DNA of 64,000 nt from Chondrosia reniformis (lineage: Eukaryota; Porifera; Demospongiae; Chondrillida; Chondrillidae). Position 1 is the first letter of the stretch, and each line of letters begins with the position of its first letter. A program made the position numbers and the translations under genes. Shown here piece after piece: positions 22,540 to 34,526 of the stretch. The stretch spans positions 2,750,501-2,814,500 of the forward strand of contig OX359189.1 of NCBI GenBank assembly GCA_947172415.1, read 5' to 3'. The notes beneath the pieces are model-generated. The model was not told the origin of the DNA. It saw only the letters and a program-made list of their open reading frames with translations, and made no database searches.

Positions 22540-22770
22540 CAATTCAAGTACAACTGGAAAGTGGATTGTATTCCAAAGATGTCAAGATGGATCAGTTGAC
22601 TTTTATAGCAACTGGACTGACTATGTCAATGGATTTGGAGACCTGGAAGGAGAGTACTGGTTAATTGGGATTAGACAAGATCTCCTGTCTCTCTTCAGGA
22701 GGAGCTGTACTGAGGGTTGACTTAGAGGATTTTAATGGTACCAGAAAATATGCTGAATATTTAATATAAT
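22540..22770 (+). pseudogene. Fibrinogen-related domain (FReD) fragment, frameshifted
   Basis: Reads [19 protein letters not shown], then [16 protein letters not shown], the hallmark of a fibrinogen C-terminal domain. After EYWLIG a one-base shift is needed to continue as [29 protein letters not shown], then a stop. The second half of the domain (Ca2+ site and final disulphide) is missing. It is a relic, or one broken exon of a lectin-like secreted protein. Confidence 0.8.
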
Positions 22771-22905
22771 ACTTTCTCTTGTAAAAGCATCCTCACAGTC
22801 TCGATAAACTTTATCTGTGTTTGCATATAAAATTATCAGTCAATATATATATATACAATTAAAATTCTTTCACATTTGTTTGACTCAACTACATAGACCC
22901 GCAGC

Positions 22906-23433
22906 TTATATACCATTCAGAAACTCTTGAAGTGTGTCCAAGTTATTCTTTATCTTGTTGTTTATTTGCTTCACTTGATCAGTAATTGATTTCACCATTT
23001 CCAGTATCTCAGTGACAATTCCTGTATAGTAAAGTATTAAATGGCATATTAATATAGCTTGCACTGAGACATACAGAACAAACTTTCTCTCTTTTATTTT
23101 GTAAATATTGTCTTTTCTTTCCACTTACGTATACCAGTCAGTGCTACAATTGATCCTTGCAACTTCTTCTTTCTGATTTTTGACATCCTCTTTCAACTCT
23201 CTGTCTGTATATGTTACATTGCAACATTAATCAAAATCTGGCTCTATCTCTTCTAAAAGTTTATACAATAAAAATGTCTTTGCATTCAGAATTTCCTTGT
23301 TCTTGACTTGACAGTAGGTAGCTTCTGTGATGGCAAGACTGACAAATGTGATACTGAATGATGAAACTAAGAACTTCTCAATCAATCCCATCTCCCTGCA
23401 AACTATCTGACAGCAATTGTCACTTATATACAA
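22906..23433 (-). pseudogene. Coiled-coil exons of an unidentified gene, minus strand
   Basis: Three exon-like blocks: 23433-23227 (contains DNCCQIVCREMG, faintly SRCR-like), about 23217-23129 (RELKEDVKNQKEEVARI; donor GTAAGT) and 23017-22906 (acceptor CTATACAG; EMVKSITDQVKQINNKIKNN, then stop). The last two are heptad-rich. Phases between blocks were not reconciled, so this may be a broken gene. Confidence 0.35.
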
Positions 23434-23800
23434 CTGTGGTGGTACGTATTATAGTTTCTGGTCATTTGAAGTGACATACATATATTATGCATGGTATATG
23501 GCTCAAAGGAGCTATGTCAATTATTTAATTACATTAAACTTAGAGAGTGCTACCCTACTCTTTGATATTATAATTTGAGTGCCTACGTATATAGAGATGC
23601 GCAGTTTGTTTCTTGAGAATCAGAGGTTTTGGGATCTTCTTCATGATCAGCAATTAATAATGACTGCTGGAGGTTGCCTCTTTTATGGAGAATTTTCAAC
23701 CATTTTTGCTTCCTGTCAATACTTAATTCCAAACAGAAGTGGATGTCAGCATGAATATTCCAAAATATAGCAATCAATATAGTTCAAATGCAAAACTCAT

Positions 23801-24231
23801 TTATATAGTCACATTTATTAATTGTAAGCCTTTGTTCAATAGTAAGGGGTTTTCTAACAACATGTTGTCTTTGGAGGTAAGGTTAAGTTTAAGTTGTTGG
23901 CAAAGGAATTGAAATGTACTCTTAGATATTCGAAAATTTTGCTTCCATTCTTTGTCACTCCAGTTTCCAGCAATGTTCTCCAAAAATGATTGATTCCTTC
24001 TTTTACTCCAATGCATTCTTCTGCTCACGCATGCAGACGAAACGCGATGTAGTATAAATCGATAAAAAAAATTGCTCTCTCTTCTTCTTGAACAGCATTA
24101 AAACGTAGAATACGTGCTCTTCTAGCGATATTCCTTGCCATCAGTGAACGTTTACGTTCCATACGTCTTCTTCGTAGCCACAATAGAACGAATACAACGA
24201 TAAAAGCAAGCCGAAATTTTTCGTACGCCAT
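23801..24231 (-). pseudogene. PIF/Harbinger transposase N-terminal remnant (copy A)
   Basis: Start MAYEKFRLAF, an Arg-rich stretch (LRRRRMERKRS) and, after a one-base frameshift near 24028, NWSDKEWKQNFRISKSTFQF then LCQQLKLNL, the N-terminal pattern of Harbinger/HARBI1 transposases. The DDE catalytic part is gone. The same frameshift is in the copy at 53958-54382, so inactivation preceded the duplication. It is divergent from the gene at 24547 and shares its upstream region. Confidence 0.65.
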
Positions 24232-24546
24232 CTTGATCTTATACGCTACACGAGTAAATGTAGTCCGATGATTATTGCGCAATCACCGCGGCAGACAGAC
24301 GATAAGGTCTGATTTCATCAGACTAAGTAAATGTACTACTAACAAAATCGTCTTGTGAACGGAAACCGGTTCGACCCGGATTAAACTAACCCGGGTTCGA
24401 CCCACTTTCGATTACCCATGTGAAACAGTATTAGTGACGGCAAGAGCTTCTCGCAAGGAATACTTTTATATCAAATTTTGAGCTACTTCAATTTGTTGTC
24501 AATTGAACTATCAAAAGAATTTTCGAATTCTTAAAATAAATCTAAA

Positions 24547-25824
24547 ATGTTTAATGAAAATTCTGAAAAATTTATTCATAGTTCTGTGATTAATTTGGCA
24601 ACTTTGCCAGTTATACAAATAAGTCATGAAGAAAGTGATAATGAATCGCGTTTACCGAAAGATGAAGAAGTTAATAGCAGAACCAGCCAGGAATGTACCG
24701 AAGATCTAGAAGACGTGATGGTACATGCCAAAAGACCTCGATATGACTCTAGTATACCCTTCGAACACGTTCAGAAATCACTAGCATGTGATGATGACGT
24801 TGAAGATGACCTTAAATCTAGAAACTCGGAGCTAACAACAACAATGTCAGAGATGTCAGACGATGAGTCTGATTGTGATTCTGAAAATGAAGATGCCTAC
24901 AACATAATTGGCAAAGCTGAAGTTCTGCTATGCCAGACACAAGAGGGCCCTTTTGATTTTAGTATGCCAAAAGGAATTGTCTGTATCATGCCCCATGGTC
25001 CCTTGAAGCAAGCCCTGCAAAGAGTTTTGATTAAGAAAATGTTTCGAATTAGAGAACACTCTTCTGCTGAAGCTTTGTTCTTTGTAAAGAGCCTGATGAA
25101 GAAGAAACAAATTTGTCTGGACTTACGCCTTGCTGCTCTTCAGTCAGTAGTGCCATCATGTGAGAGAAGACTGGATATTCTCCTGTATGGTCTTCAGAAG
25201 TGCGACAGACCTGAGTGTAAGAATCCTCTCATCCTCAAATGTAGATTCCACAACAGGCTAGTTAAGTGCTACTATGACGAGGGTAACATGGATAAGGCAA
25301 GAGAGCATGCGCAAGTGGCACTGCAGCTTGGCAGTCAAATAGGAGGTGATTTTGGACCTGTACAAGCCCAACTGTACTGTTGCTTCATAGAGAACTCTGT
25401 AATGAGGGTACCGTATGCTCTGAAAGGAAAAGAATTACTGGAGGCTGAAAGGCATTATGAGAGGGCTTTAGGAATGATGGAAGGACTTCCTGCATGGATG
25501 GAAGAAACATTACTCGGTCTCCTAATGGAATATGCTTTGCTAAAAATGATGATAGGAGCATATTACATAAAAGAAGGGAAAGAAGAAGAAGCTAAGAAGA
25601 GTGTTTCAGTGGGGGAAGGCATTCTGAGCAGGTTTGATGAGACTAGTTTTGGTCCCTTATCATTTGCTTACTATTATGGTGCTAAAGCTCTAATGTACAA
25701 AGTTAGAGGCTTGAATGAATTGGCACGTCGTCATGGTGATCGAGTAATAGAATATTTGAACAAGTGTGGTTGCAAGAGGGAAGCAGAAAATGCAATCAAA
25801 CTTATGCAACATTTCTTTCAATGA
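24547..25824 (+). CDS. Helical-repeat protein, CARD-less relative of the 10.9-kb gene
   Basis: Intronless coding region, 425 aa. Residues 1-150 are a polar, acidic linker (SDDESDCDSENEDAYN) that aligns with the linker of the 10903 gene; residues 165-420 are the shared helical region (AREHAQVALQLGS, ERHYERALGMMEGLPAWM, LLMEYALLKMMIGAYY). No CARD-like segment precedes it in this copy: the ATG directly follows AT-rich sequence and then the inverted Harbinger remnant. ATG chosen because it is the first in frame and is conserved, with its context, in the copy at 54583. Role unknown; protein-protein scaffold by analogy with TPR-type solenoids. Confidence 0.75.
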   Translation: MFNENSEKFIHSSVINLATLPVIQISHEESDNESRLPKDEEVNSRTSQECTEDLEDVMVHAKRPRYDSSIPFEHVQKSLACDDDVEDDLKSRNSELTTTMSEMSDDESDCDSENEDAYNIIGKAEVLLCQTQEGPFDFSMPKGIVCIMPHGPLKQALQRVLIKKMFRIREHSSAEALFFVKSLMKKKQICLDLRLAALQSVVPSCERRLDILLYGLQKCDRPECKNPLILKCRFHNRLVKCYYDEGNMDKAREHAQVALQLGSQIGGDFGPVQAQLYCCFIENSVMRVPYALKGKELLEAERHYERALGMMEGLPAWMEETLLGLLMEYALLKMMIGAYYIKEGKEEEAKKSVSVGEGILSRFDETSFGPLSFAYYYGAKALMYKVRGLNELARRHGDRVIEYLNKCGCKREAENAIKLMQHFFQ

Positions 25825-26999
25825 TGTACACCTGTTCTAAAACTTTGGTTAACTAAGAAACTAAACATGTGCATATGCATTCTGTCTATATACATCATTT
25901 CCATGTTTATAATAATTATATACTTCATTCTGTCCCGGCCAATACCTCAGCTACGTTGATGGCCAAGACGTATAGAAGTGATATGTGTGGTAAAGTCACT
26001 TAATTTTAGTATATACATACCATTTTGTGTTGTTATAGTTTCCCTGCCTTTTCCTGAAGTGGTAGTCACTGGTGAAAGCCTCACCATTCCTACATTTTTG
26101 TAAATGTTTTATTTTAAAGCACTAAAACCCTAACAAATACCTTCACACGTACACGCATTCATGCATGCAGGCACACACCAGCTAATGTACACAAAGAACA
26201 AACATATATAAAACCTCAGAGATCATGCAGCTGTCTCTAATTGTATAGACTATATGTATTATAATATACGTAATATGTTACGGTGATATATAGTAGGTAA
26301 AAATGCAATATTGATGGAATTATATGCATGTATTATATTTAGCAGAATGCTTATTCCGGTCACAGGATCACCACATGGTACATATTAACCACTAATTTTT
26401 TGATGGGGCAACCTATATATGCGCATGCGGTATGTGTAATCTTTTGTTAAATCAATATCAATAGTCTAGTAATGATCATCTTCGCTTTTTTTCTTCTTTT
26501 TTCCTTTTTGGACATGCCTGTATCCTTGCTAGATCCCGCCCTGTTTCTAGATGAATATAGTTAAATAGTACTATATTATTAATGAAGCAATATTTTTTAT
26601 GATCCTAAGCACAAAGATAGATAGGGATGCCATACATGGATTGCTTGTACAGGGAGAAGAAGATACAGTATGATGAGGATCACATGATTCGAAAAGAAAC
26701 TTCACTGATTTAGAAGATGAAGAATGCCAATGTCTACATGTATATATGCAATATGTTCCTGATCAAGCCAGACTATAAACTCACAACTGTAATATTTAAT
26801 AGACATATATAGTGACTCATGGGCCCCTGCTTGGCCTTGTGCTCTTTTTTATGTGCATGTGTCACTTTAATAAATGATAAATAAATAAATAAATAAATAT
26901 AGGCTATAAGTAATATATACTTCAATTTTCATTTTGAAGAATCAAGTCTAGGGAATAAGCGATACCTAAAATTCATACTTGGATAAATGATTGGCACCG
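25825..26999. other. 3' flank inside the duplication, no gene
   Basis: Contains a family-1 MITE piece (about 25990-26100), an (AAAT)n run at 26876 and AT-rich sequence. Confidence 0.4.
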
Positions 27000-27180
27000 T
27001 ACCCATGGCCACCTGGACTTACACCCCCCACTTCCCAAAATCTCCTATAGCAAGAAATCTTATGTATTTGCTAGCGCTGGCATGCCCAATTGTGCATGGA
27101 ACAGTCTACCTGCCGCACACAGGATCAAATCGAGTGTAATAGCCTTGCAGCCCTTTTGCAACTTTAGCGATACTTGACAA
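27000..27180 (+). mobile_element. Non-LTR retrotransposon 3' tail (copy A)
   Basis: Encodes the C-terminal pattern CAWNSLPAAHRIKSS followed by an FxxxLxxF-like end, found after the RT of CR1/Jockey-type LINEs. Only this terminal piece remains. The same piece is in the duplicate at 56855-57035. Confidence 0.55.
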
Positions 27181-27345
27181 AATTTGGAAATGGGCCGCAG
27201 ACCCTAAACATTTATTGTTAACACCTTGATCTCGATTAAATTTTTAAATTGGTATATATATGACTAACTCACATGCCACTGTTATAATTTGACTGAATTA
27301 AAAATCAATAAACATATGCTTATTGTGCAAGTTGCAATTGTGCAT

Positions 27346-28159
27346 AGTGTAATAATTGTTCAATTAAAAGTGTATTAATTTGGCAATTGCAAGCCACCTG
27401 GATTTGTCAGTGAGAATGTGCAGCAGAGTATTGATATATAGAGACATTGTCTAAGTTTCTTCCCTTGACAATATTGAACAATAAAAATATCATAATAGTG
27501 TTACAAATTTTCATCATTTCTATAGTTTAGACAATTTGCAACTGTTATATATGCTGTTATGTTTGTTGTGATGCACGTTAATTCAAAAAGAATCAGTCTA
27601 TTTTATTTTATGTACCTTAAAAGGAGCCCAAAACCTAGCAGTTTCGTTGTATTGGCATGCACATACGTACGTACGTATATGCATGGCACTACTGGGTTAC
27701 AGTCCATTTTGTATCTTGTACAATTAAGATCACTAAAGGCTAGAGTCTTAATATAATATGTAAACCTTGTATATTGATCATGTAGACAAACACAGTTACT
27801 TTGTCAGCCTCAGTCACATCAGGTGACTTGAAAGACTATCTTGATGACTACAATAAGAACAAGCCCATGAAGGAACAATTCTGCCTCCCATCAAATGCCA
27901 TTGTTAAAGAATTTTCCATGTGTGGTTTATTATATTGTGCATGTCATGTGAGTTGAGTTAAAGCCAACATCTTATAATAATATTTATATGCTATATGCCA
28001 TCCACACATGCAGAAGGATGTGTATACCTTGCAAACTATAATTGAATATTACATGACTTGTGTTTGTGAAGGAACACCTTACTGTTTATTTGTATATATA
28101 TACCTCTTGTGGCATCCACATGTAGAAGGATACATATATAGTGCAAGTTATAATATACC
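27346..28159. other. Intergenic; one exon-like stretch
   Basis: 27784-27942 after a TGTAG acceptor reads SGDLKDYLDDYNKNKPMKEQ then FCLPSNAIVKEF; it looks coding, but no partner exon or family was recognised. Confidence 0.25.
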
Positions 28160-28668
28160 ATAATATAATCATGGCACAAAAAGCACAGAAACAAGAAAGG
28201 GATGTTACACAGTGAGACATTAGCTGTGCATGAATCATACAAGCAAGGGTGTTGCAACATATCCCTATACATCTGGCAACATTGCATGGCATAGGAACTG
28301 GGGCAGATGAAGCTGCAGTCCCCATAACATGTATACTTCACACAATGAATTTATCAGTAAGCGTACAGGCTGCAAATAAGTGTAGGGAAGTAGGACATAG
28401 AGGTAACAATTTTGTTACACATATGCTATAATGGCTCAAAGGAATAAAACATTTGTTTGCACGACAAAGGCTACCTGTATTATGGTATATAGCTATGCAT
28501 ATGGGAAGAATAAGAGTAGACACCATGCATTTTCTAGTGGGAAGCACACCACCGCCAGATGTAGGGATATGTTGCAATACGCTTACTTGTATGATTCATG
28601 CACAGCTAATGTCTCACTGTGTAACATCCCTTTCTTGTTTCTGTGCTTTTTGTGCCATCCCTACATCT
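28160..28668. mobile_element. Inverted-repeat element, about 100-bp termini (copy 1)
   Basis: 28165-28270 and 28557-28664 are near-perfect inverted repeats (outer end GGGATGGCACAAAAA, then CACAGAAACAAG). The interior of about 290 bp has no gene. A second copy is at 37843-38103. Sequence on the right of both copies (to 28920 and 38330) is also shared, so the element may sit in a larger repeat. Confidence 0.75.
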
Positions 28669-31095
28669 TCCACTATTTTGTAGAAAATTTTATTGTGCTC
28701 TAGTTTCCGTACCTTTTATGGAGCATGAGCTAGGAAATAGATTTTTAATACCATTTTTGTTACGAATCATTAAAATGGCAATTTAATTATGATCAATTTT
28801 GAAAACTGTCATGCTCAATAATAGCGTTATCGCTCTCTCTCCAACAAAAGAATACAGCGCGGAAATTTAGAGTATTTTCGCTTAAGAAGTAGTCTGAAAG
28901 CTTATTTCCTTTTTTAGTTACAGCGGGCGAAGAAGATGAAGAAGAAAAGAAACAGGAGACTTCAAAGTTCGTTCATTTGCCAGCGGAACACGGTCATACT
29001 ATGGCACGCCATCAAGGCCAGTTTATAGCGTGGCTGTTCTATAAGGATTTGGTAGCTACTCTAATGTCGACTGCACGATTTCCTGGGCGTAATGAGTGTT
29101 TATTGCTCGAATATCAAATACTTGTGGTTAAGAAACTCGTGATAAGCGATAGGAGATTATATGAGCGATGGTATCGTACCATACAATTAAATAGCTAACC
29201 TTTCTCACAGAATCATCAACATTCATATCGGGATTAAAGGTCCTATTAGCTATATCTTATGGGTTATCAGCAATTGCCATTAGCTGAAATGTAACACTTG
29301 TGGTTTTTTAATGATATAAGACCACACTTTCCTGAAAAAATGTCGGATAACCCAGGTTGCTGGATAACCAAATCTAACAATACACCATCCATTTGGCATT
29401 GTCCTGGAGAATATCTGAAGTTGTTGACCGCCCAATCGATAAACCAAAGCGATCCGAAGCAAATTGGGACAGTTCAGACTGGGTCGCTTTAGGATTCTCA
29501 CATTTTCTTTGGCAAATTTCCTTCTTCACCGTTACAGAAATGGTAACTCTACTTCTTTTTGCAGCCAGGGTTAAAATTTTTCTCCAAGAGACAGGTACTA
29601 CAAAAGCAACGTCGAATATAATTCAGTATAATAATAGTTGGCATTTTACTATATAACCTTATACCATGTACAACACAACCAGTTGTGACAATTGTATGAG
29701 CGGACCCAAAAATGGAGACTATACATATACATGGGCCCAGTGGTGAAGAAGAAGGAGAAGACTCCTGTATCCTCATCCAAAGGTTTAGTTCCCCATAGGC
29801 CTTTTACTTGATAGCATGTTGAAAAATGGTGTGTTAGATTTGTTTGTGTGCCTACGTATGTACGTATGTAATAAAAAATGGTTATTAATGATACCAATAG
29901 CTCTGTCGACTGTGTACTAAAATAAAGTTAAAATATCAATGATATACACATTGCTACAATAATCAGTATGCAATTTTTGTTACATGCTGCTTAAGGCCTA
30001 TAGGGAACTAAACCTAGTGAGAGCTTTAGTGAAGATGCAAGAGTTTTTCCTTCTACTTCTCTACTGGACCATAAGCAGTACATAGATAGTACAAACTACA
30101 CACATTAAATTTAAAGAATTCAGCTACTAATCAGATTGGAAACTACAGGTGTACACAGATAAGCATTACCATTTCATAGGACTTCAGTCTCCAAACCAAA
30201 ATTACAGACTTCAGTCACTTGGTTGGTCAGGTGTAATATCTCCCAGTGATTGACATAGATATACATGTGCAGGAATATGTAACTTTTGTATACACATGAA
30301 TCGGATGGACCGGAGATAATTAACCACAATTTTTAAACACCAATTTGAGGGAAAAGGTTTAAAGGTGCCAAGACTTGAAGCCAATCCTATGATATCATGC
30401 TGTACCATGTACTGAACATTCACAGATTTCTTTAATGTGTCACCTCCACATTTACATTTAAAAATGTTTATTCTCTTCTATACCCATTCCTCACATGTCA
30501 GCCCCATCTTCTTGTACTTACTATCCCCATCATCGTTTGACTCTGGAATTTACCCAATCCAGTTCAGATTTTGTCAAGGCTATACATCTACTTTAGAGTA
30601 AAGGCCTATGGAGAACTAAGCCTAGTAAGAGCTTTGGATTACGTTTCCTCCTTATACTTCTCTTCTTCTCCACTGGGCCAGACAGCTGTTTCCGGAAATT
30701 CCACCCTTCATCAGTAATCCTGGGAATCTTTGTCTTCTTCTTGATCTTTTGTAAGTCCTTGATTCATGTCTCCTGTGAGGAACACAATGAGCTGATGGAT
30801 GGCTGGAACCGAAGCTCACTTAACTGCCTCCCTCAAAGGAGCACTGCTGATGCTATTAATTTGTATTCATATTTGTTCAATAAATGTATTCAGCTTATAT
30901 GTACGTATATTGTTTATTAAAGGTTTACTTACTGTGAATATAAATTCGTCCACTATGAAGTGGCCAATAGGGTTAAAGAACTAACCATGTCAAATAAGGC
31001 TGATTAATTGGCTCTGTGAAGTGTTTTTTATGTTATGTTTAGGTGGATATTTATATATGTACAATCCAACTGACTCGATCTTGCCTCTCTCATAC
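28669..31095. other. Repeat-rich interval, no certain gene
   Basis: Holds pieces of the hammerhead-bearing repeat (29750-29810, 29990-30075, 30585-30790) and a 28930-29198 plus-strand open stretch (contains HQGQFIAWLFYKDLVATL) that I cannot assign. Confidence 0.35.
30673..30722 (-). ncRNA. Hammerhead ribozyme-like motif (copy B)
   Basis: Second copy of the motif at 3217-3266, minus strand: CTGATGA, GAAA and CAGCTGTC all intact. Stem I and stem II have decayed pairs (TTA against TGG; CCGG for CCCT), so this copy is probably weak or dead. Confidence 0.5.
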
Positions 31096-31099
31096 GTAG

Positions 31100-32921
31100 T
31101 TCATATACATTGGTGTTGTATTGGGACTAGGAGAAGGCCTCGCAATACCTGGATACAGGGAATTCTGTAACAAGAGCAATCAACCTGATTCATTTTTGTC
31201 TTTTTTGCCATTGGACACATTGCTTTGGGCATTGCCATATCAATGTTAACCTTCATTGTAAAATGGGGACTGGATTGTATGAATGAAAGAGGATATCAGA
31301 AGTTTACAAAAGTAGCAAAGAGATTGGCACTCTGTCCCCTGGCCACATGGGTTGTAGGTAGGTTTGATTAGTACACAGTGAAACCTGGTATAACCTCTGT
31401 CACCTGACCTGTACACATTTGACCTTTATATGAACAATCAAACCACAAGTGTTTCAATCATCATACAAAAGGGAGGAGACACAAAGTTGAGCAATCACTG
31501 GGAATTAAGCCCATCCAGTGTTTATATAGCTGTTACTGAGCTAAGATAGTATTGTATATAAGTCATTCTTACTTTGTGTCTCATTCATTCGTATATTCTG
31601 ATTTTCCTGCCATATTTCCCTCTTGTAATGAATGCGTTACTGTTATTCACTTTTGGTACGTACGTATATCATATTTATATTTAATTTGTTAATTTGCTGA
31701 ATGGTATATAACATATGATATACTACCTTCCTCCATGCATTGTATTTATATAATTACTTGTGGTCACTCTCTTTTTCTCTCTTTTATACTTATTTTCTGG
31801 ATCTCCTGTCTTGACTCTCACCATGCTTGTAATCTCATTTCCACCTCTCAGCCAATGCCTTGTTGCTCTTGCTGCTCAGTGTGGTGTACTACAAACAGTA
31901 CATGCTCTGTAGCCGGCAGTCCTTCAGACCTGGATATGTACTGTATATAGTGGCCGGAATAGAAACATTGATCAGTGTATCTGTTTTATTTGCTTTCTTT
32001 GGTGAGTCACGTTATCTTAAAGATGGATCATCTTTAGAATTTTTGAGCATCTAGAGACACAGTGCAGTATTTATTTGTCAGAGGGTCAGCATTTTGACCC
32101 TATAAGTCTTTACTGAAGTTGGTCAGAAGTGTTTTTATAGACACTAGTCACAATTATGAAACCACAAGTCTTTCTCACTTGTGGTAGATTAATAAGCGAA
32201 GCCAGTCATCCAAACTTACCATTGTTGAAGTGTACCACACTGATGAGCCCAAATGAGGGCGAAACAGCTGTCTGTGGTTCTTTGATGAATTTTTTTCCAT
32301 CTTGGATGACTGGGAGGCGATCACTGGTTGCCAATTTAATAGGATTTCGGTCCTCCAGACAAGATTAGACTTCGGTCACTTGGCTGGTTTGGCGTAATTA
32401 TTTCCAGTGTATTAGTTTACCAATTTATAACATTATTTACTCTTCTGCTTTCCCTGAAATATTTTCACCATGAAAGAGACAACAAGTGTTTATGAAAGAA
32501 AACATCTTCTAACCAAAACTTTCAAATAAGTTTCTGACAATAAATAAATTAACAAACTATGTACTTTTGTAGCTGCTTGAAAGGTCAGTAAGATGATCCA
32601 TCCAGAACGATAAGTTTGAAGTAATCCTTGCTCTATGAGAGTTCTGTTGTGTGATGTAGGGAATTTGCAATTGTGTATGTATGTTGATGATGAATACTTG
32701 CTCTAGCTTTTGAAGTACTGTACAAGCTATACATGCAATGTATAACCTGTTAAAATAATGTCTTATATGATTTGCCAACTCTTGCATGTTACTCATGCAT
32801 ACTTCCATATTGCAGTGATCTGTGTGTTGTTTAACATGAGGCAGGAGGCACCTGATATATTGGAGGATATGGCCAATGACAGTGGCAATGTCAGTAATCT
32901 CCCGCCCACCATTGGCTACAG
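31100..32921 (+). CDS. Unidentified multi-pass membrane protein (partial, one frameshift)
   Basis: Exons 31100-31357, 31852-32001, 32816-32921, joined in phase 1/1. Exon 1 begins FIYIGVVLGLGEGLAIPGY, EFCNKSNQPDS; a shift in a T-rich run (about 31195-31213) is then needed to read FAIGHIALGIAISMLTFIV (TM helix) and LALCPLATWVV. Exon 2 has two more helices (ALLLLLLSVVYYKQYM; YIVAGIETLISVSVLFAFF). Exon 3 is a polar tail starting VICVLFNMRQE. It looks like a four-helix protein whose N-terminus lies in an unseen exon. Intron 2 contains the best hammerhead motif. Reading past 32921 gives a stop after 7 codons, so the true end is uncertain. Family not recognised. Confidence 0.5.
32202..32313 (+). ncRNA. 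Hammerhead ribozyme motif with outer helix (copy C, best preserved)
   Basis: Core 32234-32278: stem I ACCACA/TGTGGT (6 perfect pairs), CTGATGA, stem II GCCC/GGGC (loop AAATGA), GAAA, palindromic CAGCTGTC with cleavage expected after C32272. A perfect 12-bp outer helix (CCAGTCATCCAA 32202-32213 with TTGGATGACTGG 32302-32313) encloses it. Every conserved hammerhead core base is present. It lies in an intron of the multi-pass membrane protein gene, sense orientation. The palindromic stem III without a loop suggests a dimeric (Penelope/newt-type) hammerhead; activity is inference. Confidence 0.8.
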
Positions 32922-33091
32922 GTACGTGTGCCATGCACTGGGATGAAGCATATTAATATTAAGCATATTTCTTATCACCTATGAACGTAATTATGCCAGG
33001 ATGTCATCTAGTCCAGTAGAAAAGAAAATAAGTAGGAGAAAACTCTTGTATCCTCATACAAAGTTCTCACTATAGGTTTAATTCCTTCTAG

Positions 33092-33444
33092 CATAGGCAT
33101 AGGAAGCACTGGGGCACCAGGGGCATGTGCCCCACTTCAATTCTGTTTCCAGTTTGTGCCCCATCAAATATCAAGTCCTCTGTGATACTGTTGCTGCTCA
33201 TATGCTTAGAAGGTTTATCCATAAAGTAGAATTAAGATGAAGAATAACTTAATGATACCTTAAACGTTTTAATATCTTTGCAATTTGTTCCATAAATTCA
33301 AGCAAAATCGTCAATGTGCTACGTGTTAAATAATATTACCTTCAACACGTGCAGAACTCAACCAGAAAAATGGCTGCACAGTGCTCATTGTTGGAGTTGT
33401 TGTTGATGTGCCCCTCCATTTCAATTTGCCTTCCTACGCCTATG
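33092..33444. mobile_element. Short non-autonomous DNA transposon (hAT-like MITE)
   Basis: Terminal inverted repeats CATAGGCATAGGAAG (33092) and CTTCCTACGCCTATG (33430), flanked on both sides by TCTAG. Interior of about 320 bp without a gene. Confidence 0.6.
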
Positions 33445-34526
33445 TCTAGGTCTTTTATTCATCAACTGTTTAAGGCCTTGGTATTCTATTCACCCTGATT
33501 GGGATGAAGATATACCTTTTGATTTTGTAACTAATCCTAATTCCTTTTTTCCATTGAACTAAGTCTGTAGTGTGACATAAAAATGTACTACTATTGTATC
33601 ACTAGTTTAAGTTGTGCATGAGTTAATGTAGCTAAGATGATGTGTAAAAACACAGAAGTGTTGTATATGTCTAAGTCACTTAAATTTCAGTATGCCAATT
33701 AATTCTGTATGTTATGCCTTATCACATGATCACTGTCTTGTTTTATTACTTTGTCCAGATGTGCTAGTCACTGTTGCAAGCACTGCCATCCCTTCATCTA
33801 ACTTCTCTTTAAATGTTATATTATAACTTGTATCTATTAGATTATTTATATAGCTTTCAATCACTGCCATCCTTACTTCATTTTTTAAAATGTTTTTATA
33901 TATTAAGTTTAAATGCCACCCCTGGATCACATTGTTAAGTTTGCTTTGTTTCATCTGTTGAAACCTACATTTTAAATAAACTAGTTACTTTGCTATCTGG
34001 TTTAATAGCTATAATAAAAGCATAGCATTCTGTGGTACCATGTGCTGTTTCATTCGATCACTGCTTCCCTTATTATTATTAGGGATGGCACCAACGCTGA
34101 TAATATTATACTTACAAGATCCAGAATCTTGAGCAACATAATGCCACTCTTGCTAAATGAATTTTAGTGTTACAGATGGCTAACGTAACGTAATTGTTTA
34201 CAAGAGTGTTATAATACTGTATTTACAAGCATACCTATATAGAACTATATTTTGTATATACTAAAACAACATACATATATAAACAATATGTTTGTATTTG
34301 GGTTTATTGTGTATGTCTTTTAATAAACACATGGCCTTTCTACTTTTCAGTCAGCAAACAGTAAATGATGAAATTGAATAAACCCTTGATCATGACTTGA
34401 GTCACCTATAGCCTTTATACAATGAAAATGAATTCACCATGCAATTACCAATGCCATAATATGTAGCTGGGGCAATAATGGTGGAAATAATACAAAATAG
34501 ATAGAATATTTGGCCTTTTAGCAGAC

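Larger units (their letters stand above)
23820..27345. repeat. Segmental duplication, copy A (partner 53960-57200)
   Basis: Collinear similarity from the Harbinger remnant through the helical-repeat gene and its 3' flank (including MITE and LINE-tail pieces) to CAATAAACATATGCTTA near 27310. Copy A has about 115 bp extra between the divergent reading frames (24260-24375). Confidence 0.9.

Noticed and set aside
24300-24330. CTGATGA on the minus strand near 24312, considered as a hammerhead
   Set aside because: No GAAA at the right distance; it is only a small palindrome (AGTCTGATGAAATCAGAC), shared with 6321-6340.
29280-29501. 73-codon minus-strand frame
   Set aside because: No homologue recognised, overlapped by equally long frames on the other strand; repeat-rich area.
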